Translations under genes and position numbers: made by a program
Shown here: positions 51,479 through 60,491 of the stretch, one piece after another
Position numbering within the stretch: the first letter of the stretch is position 1
Layout of the letters: each line of letters begins with the position of its first letter
Assembly: GCA_964566055.1 (NCBI GenBank)
Contig: CAZMHI010000008.1
Coordinates: 43,579 to 107,578, forward strand
DNA from: TMED23 sp964566055
Lineage (GTDB): Bacteria; Pseudomonadota; Alphaproteobacteria; Rhodospirillales; UBA2165
DNA length: 64,000 nucleotides
Direction of reading: 5' to 3'
The notes under the pieces: model-generated
The model's input: the letters and a program-made list of their open reading frames with translations, nothing else
What the model was told of the DNA's origin: nothing
Databases searched by the model: none

Positions 51479-51506
51479 CCGGGCAGCCTCAGATGCCGCT
51501 GCCCGG
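51479..51506 (-). terminator. Attenuator-like hairpin between the TAXI binding protein and permease genes
   Basis: Perfect nine-base arms CCGGGCAGC and GCTGCCCGG enclose a ten-base loop; read leftward a short T run follows. It lies between the binding-protein gene and the permease gene, where partial termination or mRNA protection would make more binding protein than permease. Confidence 0.7.
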
Positions 51507-51521
51507 TTTATTCAAATGAGG

Positions 51522-52496
51522 CTATTTTGGCGGCCACTGACCAATCTCTTTATAGAATTTAATGGCGCCGGCGTGATATTGCAGGCCCTCATAATTTTTT
51601 GTCATGCGGTTTGGTTTAAACATGCCCAAGCCTTTAAAGGATGCCAGCAAACCTTTTTTGTTGCCGTGCAGCGCTTTGACGACTTTGTAAACTACATCAG
51701 CGGGAACTTCAGCTGCGGTATTGAGCAAGAAATCAAAACCAATAATTTTGGTCGGCTTGACGATCCCATGGTTCCGTTTGGACGGCTTAACCGTCATCGG
51801 ATAAGAACCCGGCAAAATTTTCTGCATACGAGCCACGGCTGCCGGAGAATCATCAATGCTGAGACCACGGATACCTCCGACCTTGGCGCTTACTTGCAGA
51901 ACTTTAGCTGAACCAATGGCAAAGAACAGCATATCGTTTTTACCCTTGGCAAAGTCACCGGCTGCACGAACAACGTTCGGCGCCGGGTTCATTTTAACAT
52001 CCTTATAGGTCATACCGGCATTAGCGAGATGAGCAGTAATAATCTGTTTAATGGCTTTTTGAACGGTAAATCCGCCCGGTACATTTTTGCCCCGCAAGTC
52101 CTTGATTGATTGCATTGGTGAATCTTTGCGCACAAAAATACCAACCCGCAACGGTGTCATCACTGCTGCAATCCGCAGACTTTTCTTTGGACCATTGCCT
52201 TCATACATATGAGATCCATCAACAAAAAACCTCGTATCCCAGGAATTACCCAGGCCAAATTGCACATCGCCAGCGACAATCCGCCGGTGTGCCGTGCCGC
52301 TGCCGGGCTGAACGCGCGCTTTAAGGCCTGCTTTTTCAGCAATAACCTTGGCCATCGCTGAGCCCGATGAATGAGTAAACGAGCCAGGCGCCGTGGTACC
52401 GATACCAACGGTTTGCGCGCTCGCAGCCGTCGCCATCAATGAAGCCACCGCAACCGAGATTGCCGCAGCTTTAATATTAAGATATGAAATTGTCAT
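51522..52496 (-). CDS. TAXI-family TRAP transporter solute-binding protein
   Basis: A 324-residue periplasmic binding protein with a signal peptide ending near ASA-Q (about 27). The start of the mature part, TVGIGTTAPGSFTHSSGSAMAKVIAEKAGLKARVQPGSGT, is the TAXI family signature. GGGGAG precedes the ATG. It is the first gene of a two-gene operon with the fused permease. TAXI proteins are poorly characterised, and the ligand is unknown. Confidence 0.95.
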   Translation of the reverse strand: MTISYLNIKAAAISVAVASLMATAASAQTVGIGTTAPGSFTHSSGSAMAKVIAEKAGLKARVQPGSGTAHRRIVAGDVQFGLGNSWDTRFFVDGSHMYEGNGPKKSLRIAAVMTPLRVGIFVRKDSPMQSIKDLRGKNVPGGFTVQKAIKQIITAHLANAGMTYKDVKMNPAPNVVRAAGDFAKGKNDMLFFAIGSAKVLQVSAKVGGIRGLSIDDSPAAVARMQKILPGSYPMTVKPSKRNHGIVKPTKIIGFDFLLNTAAEVPADVVYKVVKALHGNKKGLLASFKGLGMFKPNRMTKNYEGLQYHAGAIKFYKEIGQWPPK

Positions 52497-52592
52497 GATG
52501 TTTCTCCCCGCATTTTAGATAATTTTTGAAATACCCTTAGAACTCTAAGGTTAATCGCCTTAACCTGTCAACGCGAAGGAAGGAATTAGCAA

Positions 52593-53144
52593 TTGAGCCG
52601 CCTCCCCCCACTCAGCTATGAAGACATGAGCAAAGAGCAACAACAGCTTCACGACGAAATTCTCGCAGGCCCGCGCACGCGGATTGCCGGGCCTATGCAT
52701 GCCTGGTTTCTCAACCCGGATTACGGCTCATTAATCGAGAAAGTCGGTGCCTTTTGCCGCTATCAGACCTCGCTGCCGCCGCGTCTCTCCGAGCTCGCAA
52801 TTATCATTGTCGCACGCCACTGGGGCGCCGATGTCGAATGGTTTGCTCATAGCGCCATTGCACTTGAGAACGGCATAACTCAAACCACCGTGGATGCCAT
52901 CGAGAAAGATCAACGGCCTGACTTTGCAAAAGAGGATGAAGCCCTCATTTATGATCTCACCAAATCAATACTGGAAATCAAGCGCCTTCCGGACAAACTT
53001 TATCAACAAGCCACAGACTACTGTGGTGAAAAAACCCTACTCGATCTGACCGCGATCATCGGCTACTACTGCAGTATTGCCGTGCAACTGAATTTTTTTG
53101 AGATACCAGATCAGGAAGGCCGGACAATGAGGCAAGTAGATTAA
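52593..53144 (+). CDS. Carboxymuconolactone decarboxylase-family protein
   Basis: A 183-residue protein of the carboxymuconolactone decarboxylase/AhpD superfamily. The family block LSELAIIIVARHWGADVEWFAHSAIALENGI is present, but without the CxxC that AhpD peroxidases use, so it is more like a decarboxylase-type member. The TTG at 52593 is preferred since it is preceded by AAGGAAGGA and gives the conserved start SRLPPLSYEDMSKEQ. The stop is followed at once by the MaoC gene start, so they form an operon. The substrate is unknown; an aromatic-catabolism role is suggested by the family. Confidence 0.9.
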   Translation: MSRLPPLSYEDMSKEQQQLHDEILAGPRTRIAGPMHAWFLNPDYGSLIEKVGAFCRYQTSLPPRLSELAIIIVARHWGADVEWFAHSAIALENGITQTTVDAIEKDQRPDFAKEDEALIYDLTKSILEIKRLPDKLYQQATDYCGEKTLLDLTAIIGYYCSIAVQLNFFEIPDQEGRTMRQVD

Positions 53145-53618
53145 ATGACCGATTCACAAACCATCAATTTATTTAAAACATTCGCTTATGAAGATTTTGA
53201 GATTGGCCAAAGACTTGAATATGGCACCCATCACCTGGAGCGAGACGAGATTATTGAATTCGCCAAAGAATGGGACCCGATGCCGTTCCATATCGATGAA
53301 ACAGCCGGCGAAGAGTCAGCCCACGGCGGCTTGATCGCCAGCGGCAGCCATTTGATTGCCATCCGCATCAAACTGATCCAAAGCGATGGCATTAACCCCT
53401 ACGTTATTGCTGCGATGGGATGGGACGAAGTACGGTTTATCCGGCCAGGCAGACCCGGCGATCACCTGACCCTCTTCTCCGAATGCACCGGAAAGCGTTC
53501 ATCAAAATCAAAACCAGATCTCGGGATTGTTAACAATTACTATGAATTAATTAACCAAATCGGCGAAGTCACCATGTCAATGAAAGACACGTTGTTTATG
53601 CGCAAACGGGAAGCGTGA
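53145..53618 (+). CDS. MaoC-like hot-dog dehydratase
   Basis: A 157-residue single hot-dog-fold protein. The MaoC/hydratase-2 motif region is FAKEWDPMPFHIDETAGEESAHGGLIASGSHL, with the catalytic Asp and His pair in DPMPFHID, and the DEVRFIRPGRPGDHL block follows. Such enzymes hydrate enoyl-CoA thioesters or act on related substrates. It starts directly after the stop of the carboxymuconolactone decarboxylase-family gene, with no gap, so the two may work together in one short catabolic route. Confidence 0.93.
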   Translation: MTDSQTINLFKTFAYEDFEIGQRLEYGTHHLERDEIIEFAKEWDPMPFHIDETAGEESAHGGLIASGSHLIAIRIKLIQSDGINPYVIAAMGWDEVRFIRPGRPGDHLTLFSECTGKRSSKSKPDLGIVNNYYELINQIGEVTMSMKDTLFMRKREA

Positions 53619-53624
53619 TTTTTA

Positions 53625-54641
53625 TTAACTTTCGTTGCTTTCAATCTCGGGCAGTTGAAATTTTTTCCGGTAGGCGCCGGGCTGAATGCCGGTAATGCGT
53701 TTGAACAGGCGCCGGAAAAAAGCCGGCTCCTCATATCCCACTTGCCAGCTAATTTCGTCAATGGGCGCTTTGGTGCGCTCTAAACGGCGCTTGGCATCCT
53801 CTATTCGAAGATGCTGAACATAGTTAATCGGCGAGAAACCAGTTGCTTTGCTGAAGCGGCGCTTGAAAGTCCGCTCGGCCAGATCGGAACGCTGGATCAT
53901 TTCGGCGACGGGATTAGCGGCGGAACTATTGGCAACGAGCCACTCCTGGGCTTCATAAATTTTAACGTCATCGTGATCCTTTGCCGTTTGGAACATCATA
54001 TAGGGCGCCAAGCCGTCACGGTGCCATTGCAAGGCAAAAAATTTGGCCACGGATTGAGCCGCCGCCGGGCCGACATGCTGGGTAACCAAATAAAGTACAA
54101 GATCATGCCACGATGTTGAGGCCCCCGACGAAACCAGCTCACCGCGCTCCCCGGATACCAGCAGCGCTTTTTCAGGACTTGCAACTACGTTCGGATAGGA
54201 CCGCTTAAAGGTCTCGGCATAGCCCCAGTGAATGGCTGTTTCCTGATCATCGAATATTCCTGTTTCGGCCAGTAAAAAAGCGCCTGAACAGGCAGAGCAC
54301 AACGAGGTGCCGGTGGCATGCAAGGATCTGAGCCATTCAATAATTTCCGGGTAGCGGTCTTTTTCCCAGCCACCTGCCGGCACAATGACCGAGGGAACAA
54401 TGATGATATCAGTCGATTTGACTGCCGAAATTTGCTGGTGCGGTGAAATCGGCAGGCCACTGGCTAAGGATACCTTATCTTCACTTAAGCCTACGACTTC
54501 TACTTTAAAGGGCGGCTGTTTGGGCAGGGCATCGTCGACATTGGCGACCAGCGAAATTGAACTCAGCACGTCGTAGATTCCGCTCAAAGTCGATACAGCG
54601 CAATCGGGAATAGCTAGGACACTGACATGCAAAGAACTCAT
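53625..54641 (-). CDS. GlxA-type AraC-family regulator (DJ-1/PfpI domain)
   Basis: A 338-residue transcriptional regulator. The N-terminal half (about 1-190) is a DJ-1/PfpI-like domain with the nucleophile-elbow region SLCSACSGAFLLAETGIF and the IVPSVIVP block. The C-terminal half is an AraC HTH domain (LAERTFKRRFSKATGFSPINYVQHLRIEDAKRRLERT, then the second HTH in FRRLFKRITGIQPGAYRKKF). The start at 54641 has GGAGG six bases upstream. It converges with the MaoC gene and is divergent from the methyltransferase gene at 54774, which it may control. The ligand is not known. Confidence 0.94.
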   Translation of the reverse strand: MSSLHVSVLAIPDCAVSTLSGIYDVLSSISLVANVDDALPKQPPFKVEVVGLSEDKVSLASGLPISPHQQISAVKSTDIIIVPSVIVPAGGWEKDRYPEIIEWLRSLHATGTSLCSACSGAFLLAETGIFDDQETAIHWGYAETFKRSYPNVVASPEKALLVSGERGELVSSGASTSWHDLVLYLVTQHVGPAAAQSVAKFFALQWHRDGLAPYMMFQTAKDHDDVKIYEAQEWLVANSSAANPVAEMIQRSDLAERTFKRRFSKATGFSPINYVQHLRIEDAKRRLERTKAPIDEISWQVGYEEPAFFRRLFKRITGIQPGAYRKKFQLPEIESNES

Positions 54642-54773
54642 ATTTCCTCCAATTATCACCTAATAATGGCATAATCAGACCTATTTTGGCAAATATCGCA
54701 CTTAAATCCTACCAAATGGTCGATTACTTTCCCTACGAAATTAACGCAACCCCGAACAGGAAAGTGAAATGTG

Positions 54774-55832
54774 ATGAATATCGATGAACAAAAGTTAGAT
54801 GATTTTATTAACAGCGCCCTTACCGATCTTGCTGCCGGCTATAACGGTGTCATGGTAAATTTAGGCCATAGGCTTGGACTCTATAAAGCAATGGCGGGTG
54901 CCGGTCCCTTGACCGCAGTGGAAATCGCCAAACGCGCCGGTTGTTATGAACGTTATGTGCATGAATGGCTAAACAGCCAAGCCGCCAGCGGCTACCTGTT
55001 GTATCACCCCTCAAGCCAATCCTTCGAACTTGAACCCGAACATGCCATGGTTCTGGCTGACGAAGATAGTCCGGCCTTTTTGCCAACCGCTTGGGACGTG
55101 CCGGCCTCCATGTGGTTTGATCAGGACCGCGCAATTGAAGTTTTCCAAAGTGGCGAAGGTGTGCCCTGGGGCGAACATAATGGCCGGCTGTTTTGCGGCT
55201 CTGCGGCATTTTACCGCAATGCCTACAAAGCCTCTTTGATCTCTGAATGGCTGCCTTCAATTGAGGGTATCGATGCAAAACTGCAGAGCGGCATCAAAGT
55301 CGGTGATATTGGCTGCGGCCATGGGCACTCGACGGTTTTGATGGCTGAAACCTATCCAAAGTCGATTTTTTACGGCTATGACACCCACGATGAATCACTT
55401 AATGAAGCTCAATCAAACGCTGATAAATCCGGCGTTTCAAATGGTGTCACCTTTACCCGCGCCAATGCCCGGGAATACGAAGAAAACGGTTTTGATTTAA
55501 TCTGCTTCTTCGATTGCCTGCATGACATGGGTGATCCGCTGGGCGCCGTACAACATGCAGCAAATTCTCTATCACCGGATGGTTCTGTAATGCTGATCGA
55601 ACCGCGGGCACAAGACCGTCTCGAGGAAAATCTAAACCCGGTATCTCAACTTTTCTATGCGGCCTCGACAACGATCTGCTGCGCCCATGCAATATCAGAA
55701 GGAGGTGACTATGCCCTGGGCGCTCAAGCCGGGGAAGCGCGCCTCGCGGAAATTTTCAAAAAAGCCGGTTTCAGCAAGTTCGAACGCACCTTGGAATCGC
55801 CCTTCAACATGATTTTTCAAGCCCAACTTTAA
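54774..55832 (+). CDS. SAM-dependent methyltransferase with N-terminal winged helix
   Basis: A 352-residue class I methyltransferase. The first 90 residues form a winged-helix-like dimerisation domain (GLYKAMAGAGPLTAVEIAKRAGCYERYVHEWLNSQAASGYLLY). The SAM motif I is VGDIGCGHGHSTVLMAE, the acidic ribose position lies in YGYDTHDESL and motif IV is FFDCLHDMGDPLGA. This layout resembles the mycobacterial Rv2258c group of O- or small-molecule methyltransferases, of unknown substrate. An ATG at 54774 follows a GTG and is preferred. The gene is divergent from the GlxA-type regulator and is followed after 28 bases by a secreted protein gene. Confidence 0.92.
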   Translation: MNIDEQKLDDFINSALTDLAAGYNGVMVNLGHRLGLYKAMAGAGPLTAVEIAKRAGCYERYVHEWLNSQAASGYLLYHPSSQSFELEPEHAMVLADEDSPAFLPTAWDVPASMWFDQDRAIEVFQSGEGVPWGEHNGRLFCGSAAFYRNAYKASLISEWLPSIEGIDAKLQSGIKVGDIGCGHGHSTVLMAETYPKSIFYGYDTHDESLNEAQSNADKSGVSNGVTFTRANAREYEENGFDLICFFDCLHDMGDPLGAVQHAANSLSPDGSVMLIEPRAQDRLEENLNPVSQLFYAASTTICCAHAISEGGDYALGAQAGEARLAEIFKKAGFSKFERTLESPFNMIFQAQL

Positions 55833-55860
55833 TCAACATTTTAAAAAAGGAGTCCTGATT

Positions 55861-56580
55861 ATGAAACGCTATATTATTGCTGCACTCGTCATCGTATTTG
55901 CTGGATTTACTCTCTCAACGGGAGTTACCCAGCCAATTCAGGCTGGCGAAACAACCAAAGTTACTTTTATCACGCACCTAAAAGCTGGTCTTACCGAGCT
56001 TGACGTGTTTGTCGATAGCAAATCCAATCCGGCAGAGGTCTCTCGGGTTACACCGAATACGATGGCGTTGTTTTATGGCTCGCCCGTTTATGCCAGTGCC
56101 ACAGCCGTAGCCCATAACCCCTTTGATAAAAATGCCATTGGCCCGTTTGCCAAAGGCCGCCCGCTTGGTATTACGCTGAGCAAATTTCTCGCTGCCAAAG
56201 GTAGTGCGGAAATTACTTGTGGGCCAAATGGAGGGTCGGTTAACGCCAGTTTTGAGAAACTGGTGCCGAATGCGATTTATACCATGTGGTACGCCTTCGT
56301 GCCGAGCCCGCCGACCAAACCTTTCACCGGCGCGCTTGATTTACCTTTAGGCGCGCGTGATGGCTCGCAAACAATTTTTAATTCCGATGCCAACGGCAAC
56401 GCCCTCTTTCAGGCGAGTTTCAAGCCCTGCCTGCAAATGACGAATGATCAATTGATGGCCGTGCTGGCAATCGCCTGGCATTCAGACGGCAAAACCTATG
56501 GCTCGTCACCGGGAGAATTCGGTAGCCGCTCCCATGTGCAACTTTTCGCACCATTGCCGAAGCGTGCAGTTATCAACTAA
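55861..56580 (+). CDS. Secreted protein of unknown function
   Basis: A 239-residue exported protein. A signal peptide covers residues 1-29 (IQAGE). AAAGGAGT precedes the ATG, so expression should be good. The mature part is beta-rich and carries two cysteines (EITCGPNGG and FKPCLQM) likely to form a disulphide. No catalytic motif is recognised. Repeated small residues and the segments THLKAGLTELDVFV and LPLGARDGSQTIFNSDANGNALF suggest an immunoglobulin-like or spondin-like fold, but that is only an impression. It follows the methyltransferase gene and may share its transcript. Confidence 0.75.
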   Translation: MKRYIIAALVIVFAGFTLSTGVTQPIQAGETTKVTFITHLKAGLTELDVFVDSKSNPAEVSRVTPNTMALFYGSPVYASATAVAHNPFDKNAIGPFAKGRPLGITLSKFLAAKGSAEITCGPNGGSVNASFEKLVPNAIYTMWYAFVPSPPTKPFTGALDLPLGARDGSQTIFNSDANGNALFQASFKPCLQMTNDQLMAVLAIAWHSDGKTYGSSPGEFGSRSHVQLFAPLPKRAVIN

Positions 56581-56621
56581 CGATCAAGATGAAATTGGCG
56601 GGCGGGCTCATGGCCTGCCCG

Positions 56622-56843
56622 CTACCCCCAAGAAGTAATCACTGGCGGAATTCTTTCCGCCCCGACAAAAATGGCGTTCTTATCGCAATCAACCATGCAG
56701 AGGCCACAGAGCATGCAATCATCCGGATAAACGATAATTGCTTTGCCAATTTTTTCATCTATGCGAATGACATCCATCGGACAGGTATAGATGCATAGAC
56801 GGCAATTGTTGCAAAGCTTATGGTCAATCCGGTCAATTGTCAT
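56622..56843 (-). CDS. Ferredoxin with two 4Fe-4S clusters
   Basis: A 73-residue ferredoxin. Two motifs are seen: CNNCRLCIYTCP at about 11-22 and CMLCGLCMVDC at about 43-53, giving two 4Fe-4S clusters. The start ATG overlaps the stop of the upstream flavoprotein by four bases, so they are translated together and probably form one enzyme, in the manner of an AprAB-type pair. It is a candidate electron conduit for that flavoprotein; the small size and linkage argue against a general ferredoxin. Confidence 0.93.
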   Translation of the reverse strand: MTIDRIDHKLCNNCRLCIYTCPMDVIRIDEKIGKAIIVYPDDCMLCGLCMVDCDKNAIFVGAERIPPVITSWG

Positions 56844-58507
56844 TCGGCTGCCTCCGACACTTCACCCGGCAGCCGCGCCTCATACAGTTTCTCATAAGGT
56901 TGCGACAGATCAGGCCACCATTTCTCCGGGATTGGTCTTTTCCAGAGCTTCATCTGCTCACCGTCGCGTTGCAAGGATATCCAGGCCAGCCAGTCAGGAT
57001 CGTCGCGGCGTGGAAAATCCTCGCGGTAATGGGTGCCCCGGCTTTCGGTGCGAAACAGCGAGGTACGGAGCTTGGTCTCCGCATTATAGATCATGCTTTT
57101 GACTTCGTGGGCCAGTTTGAGATCGTGCGGATTATCGACCATTAATTTAGGGGCCAAATGATCCCGCATGAACTCGACCATGGTCAGGGTCGCCTGCAGC
57201 CGGTCACCATGCTTCACAAACAGCACATAATAAGGAAACATTGCGTTTTGCAATATTTGGGTCAGCCATTGCGGGCCAAAGCCACCTGTTTGTTTGGTCG
57301 GGGCGAAAATTTGCGTTTCGTGATCTTTGAGTTGGGCTGCCGTTATTTTCGTCTCAGCCACGCCTTTGATATATGCCGCCGCACTCAGCCCAGCCCGGGT
57401 GCCGGTAACCGCAGCACTGGCTGAGCCATAGCCGATACCTGGATAGGTCGCGCCGACCACCATGGTCGAACAACTATCGCCGGCAGCATAAAGCCCGGGA
57501 ATATTGCTGTCACAGTCCTTACTTTGAGGCGCCAGGCCCTCGGTTGAGTGAACTGATAAGCCGGTTGCCGCGCCGCCGATCCGCTCGGTCAGCCCACCGT
57601 CTTCTGTGCGGTAATAAACCGGAGCCCGGCCCTGATGGGCTTCGAACTCAAGCTCCAGAAAATTAGAGCCGGGACGGTTGGTGATCTCTTCGCCGAGCGA
57701 ATTGATGCACTTAACAAGCTGGGCCTGGGGTGGGCCGAGATCAGGCGGCGGGCCGACGGATCTGCCAAATTCCGTCCAGCCCATCCCCATCGTATAGGCG
57801 GGGTATTCCCGGCTGGCGCTTTTGGGCTCATTGAACTCCTTGCCGGAAATTTCGGCGCCGATCCGGTACGCCATATATTCACCGTCAGCGGTCAGTTCTG
57901 AGACTGGCCAACCTTGTGGTTTAAGGGCACCTCCGCCGGTACACATGATAACCGCTTTGGCCTGATAAGACCGGAAATCGCCGTCGTCGAGTGAAAAGCC
58001 AACCGCGCCGGTGACCGCGCCATCAACCGTGATAAGATCGGTCAGCATTACCCGGTTGACGAAATTAACACCGGCGTGGATCGCCCGTTTTCGGATCACC
58101 GGACCGAACACCCAGCGTTTTAACAATGGCGCCGTGGGCACCATGCCTTCATAGGTATCAAAGATCAGCCCACCTTTGCCGTCCCGCTCAAACTCAACGC
58201 CCCAGTCAATTAAATCGTGATAGCGGTCAAGCGACTCCGTGAACAGCATCTCCGTCCACTCAGGGTTATTGACGTATTCACCAATGGTGCTGACGTGGTC
58301 CATCCAGGCATCATAATCGTGACCCCAGTCTGGATTGAAGACGGCGAAATGACCAACATAGGGCGAGGAGCCGGATTTTCCGGCATAGGCTTTATCAACA
58401 AGCGTGACTCTGCAGCCTTGCTCGGCTGCCTTGATGGCGGCAAACAGCCCGGCAAAACCACCGCCCATGACAAGTATATCGACCTTGGTATGATTTTTAT
58501 CGGCCAT
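56840..58507 (-). CDS. FAD-dependent reductase, AprA/FrdA superfamily
   Basis: A 555-residue flavoprotein of the fumarate reductase/APS reductase alpha superfamily. The FAD motif is DILVMGGGFAGLFAAIKAAEQG with the acidic E/D in VDKAYAGKSGSS. Later parts include IMCTGGGALKP, PGLYAAGDSCSTMVVGATYPGIGYGSASAAVTGTRAG and the C-terminal ESRGTHYREDFPRRDD..WL helix cap of the superfamily. It is translationally coupled to a two-cluster ferredoxin. APS reductase itself is not clear from sequence: no sat or aprM genes are adjacent. It may be a thiol-, enoate- or sulphur-compound reductase. The substrate is unknown. Confidence 0.85.
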   Translation of the reverse strand: MADKNHTKVDILVMGGGFAGLFAAIKAAEQGCRVTLVDKAYAGKSGSSPYVGHFAVFNPDWGHDYDAWMDHVSTIGEYVNNPEWTEMLFTESLDRYHDLIDWGVEFERDGKGGLIFDTYEGMVPTAPLLKRWVFGPVIRKRAIHAGVNFVNRVMLTDLITVDGAVTGAVGFSLDDGDFRSYQAKAVIMCTGGGALKPQGWPVSELTADGEYMAYRIGAEISGKEFNEPKSASREYPAYTMGMGWTEFGRSVGPPPDLGPPQAQLVKCINSLGEEITNRPGSNFLELEFEAHQGRAPVYYRTEDGGLTERIGGAATGLSVHSTEGLAPQSKDCDSNIPGLYAAGDSCSTMVVGATYPGIGYGSASAAVTGTRAGLSAAAYIKGVAETKITAAQLKDHETQIFAPTKQTGGFGPQWLTQILQNAMFPYYVLFVKHGDRLQATLTMVEFMRDHLAPKLMVDNPHDLKLAHEVKSMIYNAETKLRTSLFRTESRGTHYREDFPRRDDPDWLAWISLQRDGEQMKLWKRPIPEKWWPDLSQPYEKLYEARLPGEVSEAAE

Positions 58508-58584
58508 ATGCTTCTCTGATCCCCATTTGGATCAAAACTCTAGGCGAATTTCAGATGTTTCGGATTGATCTGCGTCAATCAATT

Positions 58585-58603
58585 AAATGTACCAGGTACA
58601 TTT
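58585..58603. repeat. Perfect palindrome directly after the SDR gene stop (copy 2)
   Basis: AAATGTACC and GGTACATTT surround one base, giving a perfect 19-base palindrome. It abuts the TAA stop of the leftward SDR gene. It matches the element at 9886-9914 closely, differing by compensatory G-C to A-T changes, so both are probably copies of one small dispersed palindrome. Confidence 0.6.
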
Positions 58604-58604
58604 A

Positions 58605-59369
58605 TTACCAAGCGGTCCAGCCGCCATCGACTTTGAGGCTTTCGCCGGTGATCATGGCGGCGGCGGGGGAAGCTAGAAATAAAACAGCCGCGGCGACATC
58701 TTCGAGCTTGCCGATATGACCAAGCGCGATGTTGTTTTCCACCGTCGCCTTAAACTCAGCGTTTTCAAACATCGGCCGGGTCATCGGTGTATCAATAAAA
58801 GTCGGCGCCACCGCATTGACACGAATGCCTTGGGGGGCAAGCTCAACTCCAAGCGCTTTTGTCAGTCCTTCAACCGCGTGTTTAGTGGTGCAATAGAGCG
58901 TGCGGTTAGGTGAGCCGATATGACCCATCTGCGAGGACATATTAATGATCGAGCCAGAGCCCTGCTTGAGCATCACCTTGGCGGCACTCTGCGAAGTGCG
59001 AAAAATAGCCCGGACATTGAGATCCAGCATCCAATCGATGGTCTCAACCGTAATATCGCTGATCGGCTGGGGCTTATTGCCGCCGGCACAGCCCACCAAG
59101 ATATCCAATTTGTCCAGACCTTCGATGCGGGGATAAAGCTCATCGGCTAATACGTCCTCGACCCAATACTCAATATTGTCCGGGTTGTGGGATTGAACTT
59201 CCAGCAAATCATTTTCGGTGCGGGACACCGCGATGACTTTTGCGCCCGCTGCTGCCAACGCCAAAACACAAGCACGGCCTAGCCCTTTGCCGCCGCCAGT
59301 GACCAACGCAACTTGGCCTTCGAAGTTTGGCGCCGTGGTCAGAGATTTTACGTCGACAGGATCAGTCAT
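58605..59369 (-). CDS. Short-chain dehydrogenase/reductase (SDR)
   Basis: A 254-residue classical SDR. The cofactor motif is TGGGKGLGR at about 24-32; the active site is NMSSQMGH followed by YCTTKHAVEG (Y and K). The C-terminal GESLKVDGGW block is typical. The absence of an aspartate after beta-2, where VSRTENDL follows, hints at NADP over NAD preference, but that is weak. It is divergent from the ornithine cyclodeaminase-like gene and is followed by a palindrome and then the AprA-like gene. Substrate unknown. Confidence 0.94.
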   Translation of the reverse strand: MTDPVDVKSLTTAPNFEGQVALVTGGGKGLGRACVLALAAAGAKVIAVSRTENDLLEVQSHNPDNIEYWVEDVLADELYPRIEGLDKLDILVGCAGGNKPQPISDITVETIDWMLDLNVRAIFRTSQSAAKVMLKQGSGSIINMSSQMGHIGSPNRTLYCTTKHAVEGLTKALGVELAPQGIRVNAVAPTFIDTPMTRPMFENAEFKATVENNIALGHIGKLEDVAAAVLFLASPAAAMITGESLKVDGGWTAW

Positions 59370-59433
59370 AGCTCATATCCGTTATTGCTTTTCTATGGTC
59401 TTTGCCTATCATCACCCAAGGAAAGTGTAAACG

Positions 59434-60432
59434 ATGCTAATACTGAATGCAGAAACCGTGCGGGAGTTGCTTGATCCATTGATTGATTCCGGTGCGCTTG
59501 TCGAGGCGCTGGCACCGGCCATGGAAGCTTTAAGCCGGGGTGAGGTTTCACTGCCGCCGCGCATTGCTGCCATGATCGAGGAGCGCTCCGCCTATCTGGG
59601 CGCAATGCCGGTTTACCTCAAAGAGCCGGAGATCCTGGCGGCCAAAATCATCGGTGTCTTTCCCGAAAATAATCCTGATACGCATCACACTCATTACGCC
59701 ACTATCTTTCTATTTGATCCAAAGTCAGGAGAGCCGTTAGCCATGCTTGATGGCGGCGATATTACAGCAGCGCGGACTGCGGCAGGCTCAGCCCTAGCGA
59801 CACAATTATTGGCGCGGGAAGATGTTGAAACTCTGACCGTCATTGGCACTGGCGTTCAGGCTCGGGCTCACGCCAAAGCGCTCAGTACTATTCGTGATTT
59901 CTCATTGATCCAGATCGCCGGACGTGATCCAGCTAAAGCTGAACAGCTGGCACAAGAGCTTAATACTGATTTGGACGTCACCGTCACTGCCAATTCATCA
60001 ATCGAACAGGCAGTGCTGCAGGCTGATATCATCTGCACCACCACCCATGCCGCCGAACCAGTGCTGAACTGGAAGTGGATCAAAGCCGGCACCCATATCA
60101 ATTCGGTCGGGGTTAATCCCAAGGGCCGGGAAATTGACGGCGAAACAGTGCAAAATGCTCAGGTTTTTGTTGAGGCCATAAGCTCGGCGCTTGCACCGCC
60201 GCCAGGCGGCGCCAATGAATTACTGTGGCCGATCCGGGACGGTCTAATTACCGAAGATCATATTTGTGGTGAGATTGGTGCTCTCAACAGTGGCGATATT
60301 GAAGGTCGGCAAAATGAGGCAGATGTCACGCTTTATAAATCCGTTGGCGTGGGTGTGCAGGATGCGGTGACAGCTGATTTGGTCTATCGGCAAGCTGTCG
60401 CCCAAGGTCTCGGTATTTCGCTGGAAAATTAA
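59434..60432 (+). CDS. Ornithine cyclodeaminase/mu-crystallin family protein
   Basis: A 332-residue protein with the NAD(P)-binding motif VIGTGVQARAHAKAL at about 136-150 and the GVNPKGREID block that characterises the ornithine cyclodeaminase/mu-crystallin family. Members include alanine dehydrogenases and ketimine reductases as well as true cyclodeaminases. The N-terminal part has SLPPRIAAMIEERSAYLGAMPVYL. It is followed 59 bases later by the HisD-like gene in the same direction, suggesting a joint amino-acid- or amine-related oxidation. True ornithine cyclodeaminase activity is not shown. Confidence 0.9.
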   Translation: MLILNAETVRELLDPLIDSGALVEALAPAMEALSRGEVSLPPRIAAMIEERSAYLGAMPVYLKEPEILAAKIIGVFPENNPDTHHTHYATIFLFDPKSGEPLAMLDGGDITAARTAAGSALATQLLAREDVETLTVIGTGVQARAHAKALSTIRDFSLIQIAGRDPAKAEQLAQELNTDLDVTVTANSSIEQAVLQADIICTTTHAAEPVLNWKWIKAGTHINSVGVNPKGREIDGETVQNAQVFVEAISSALAPPPGGANELLWPIRDGLITEDHICGEIGALNSGDIEGRQNEADVTLYKSVGVGVQDAVTADLVYRQAVAQGLGISLEN

Positions 60433-60491
60433 GTTGACGTTGTTGAGCAGAGGATCAATAAGAAGCAAATATATTCTCAGAGGAGTGAGTT

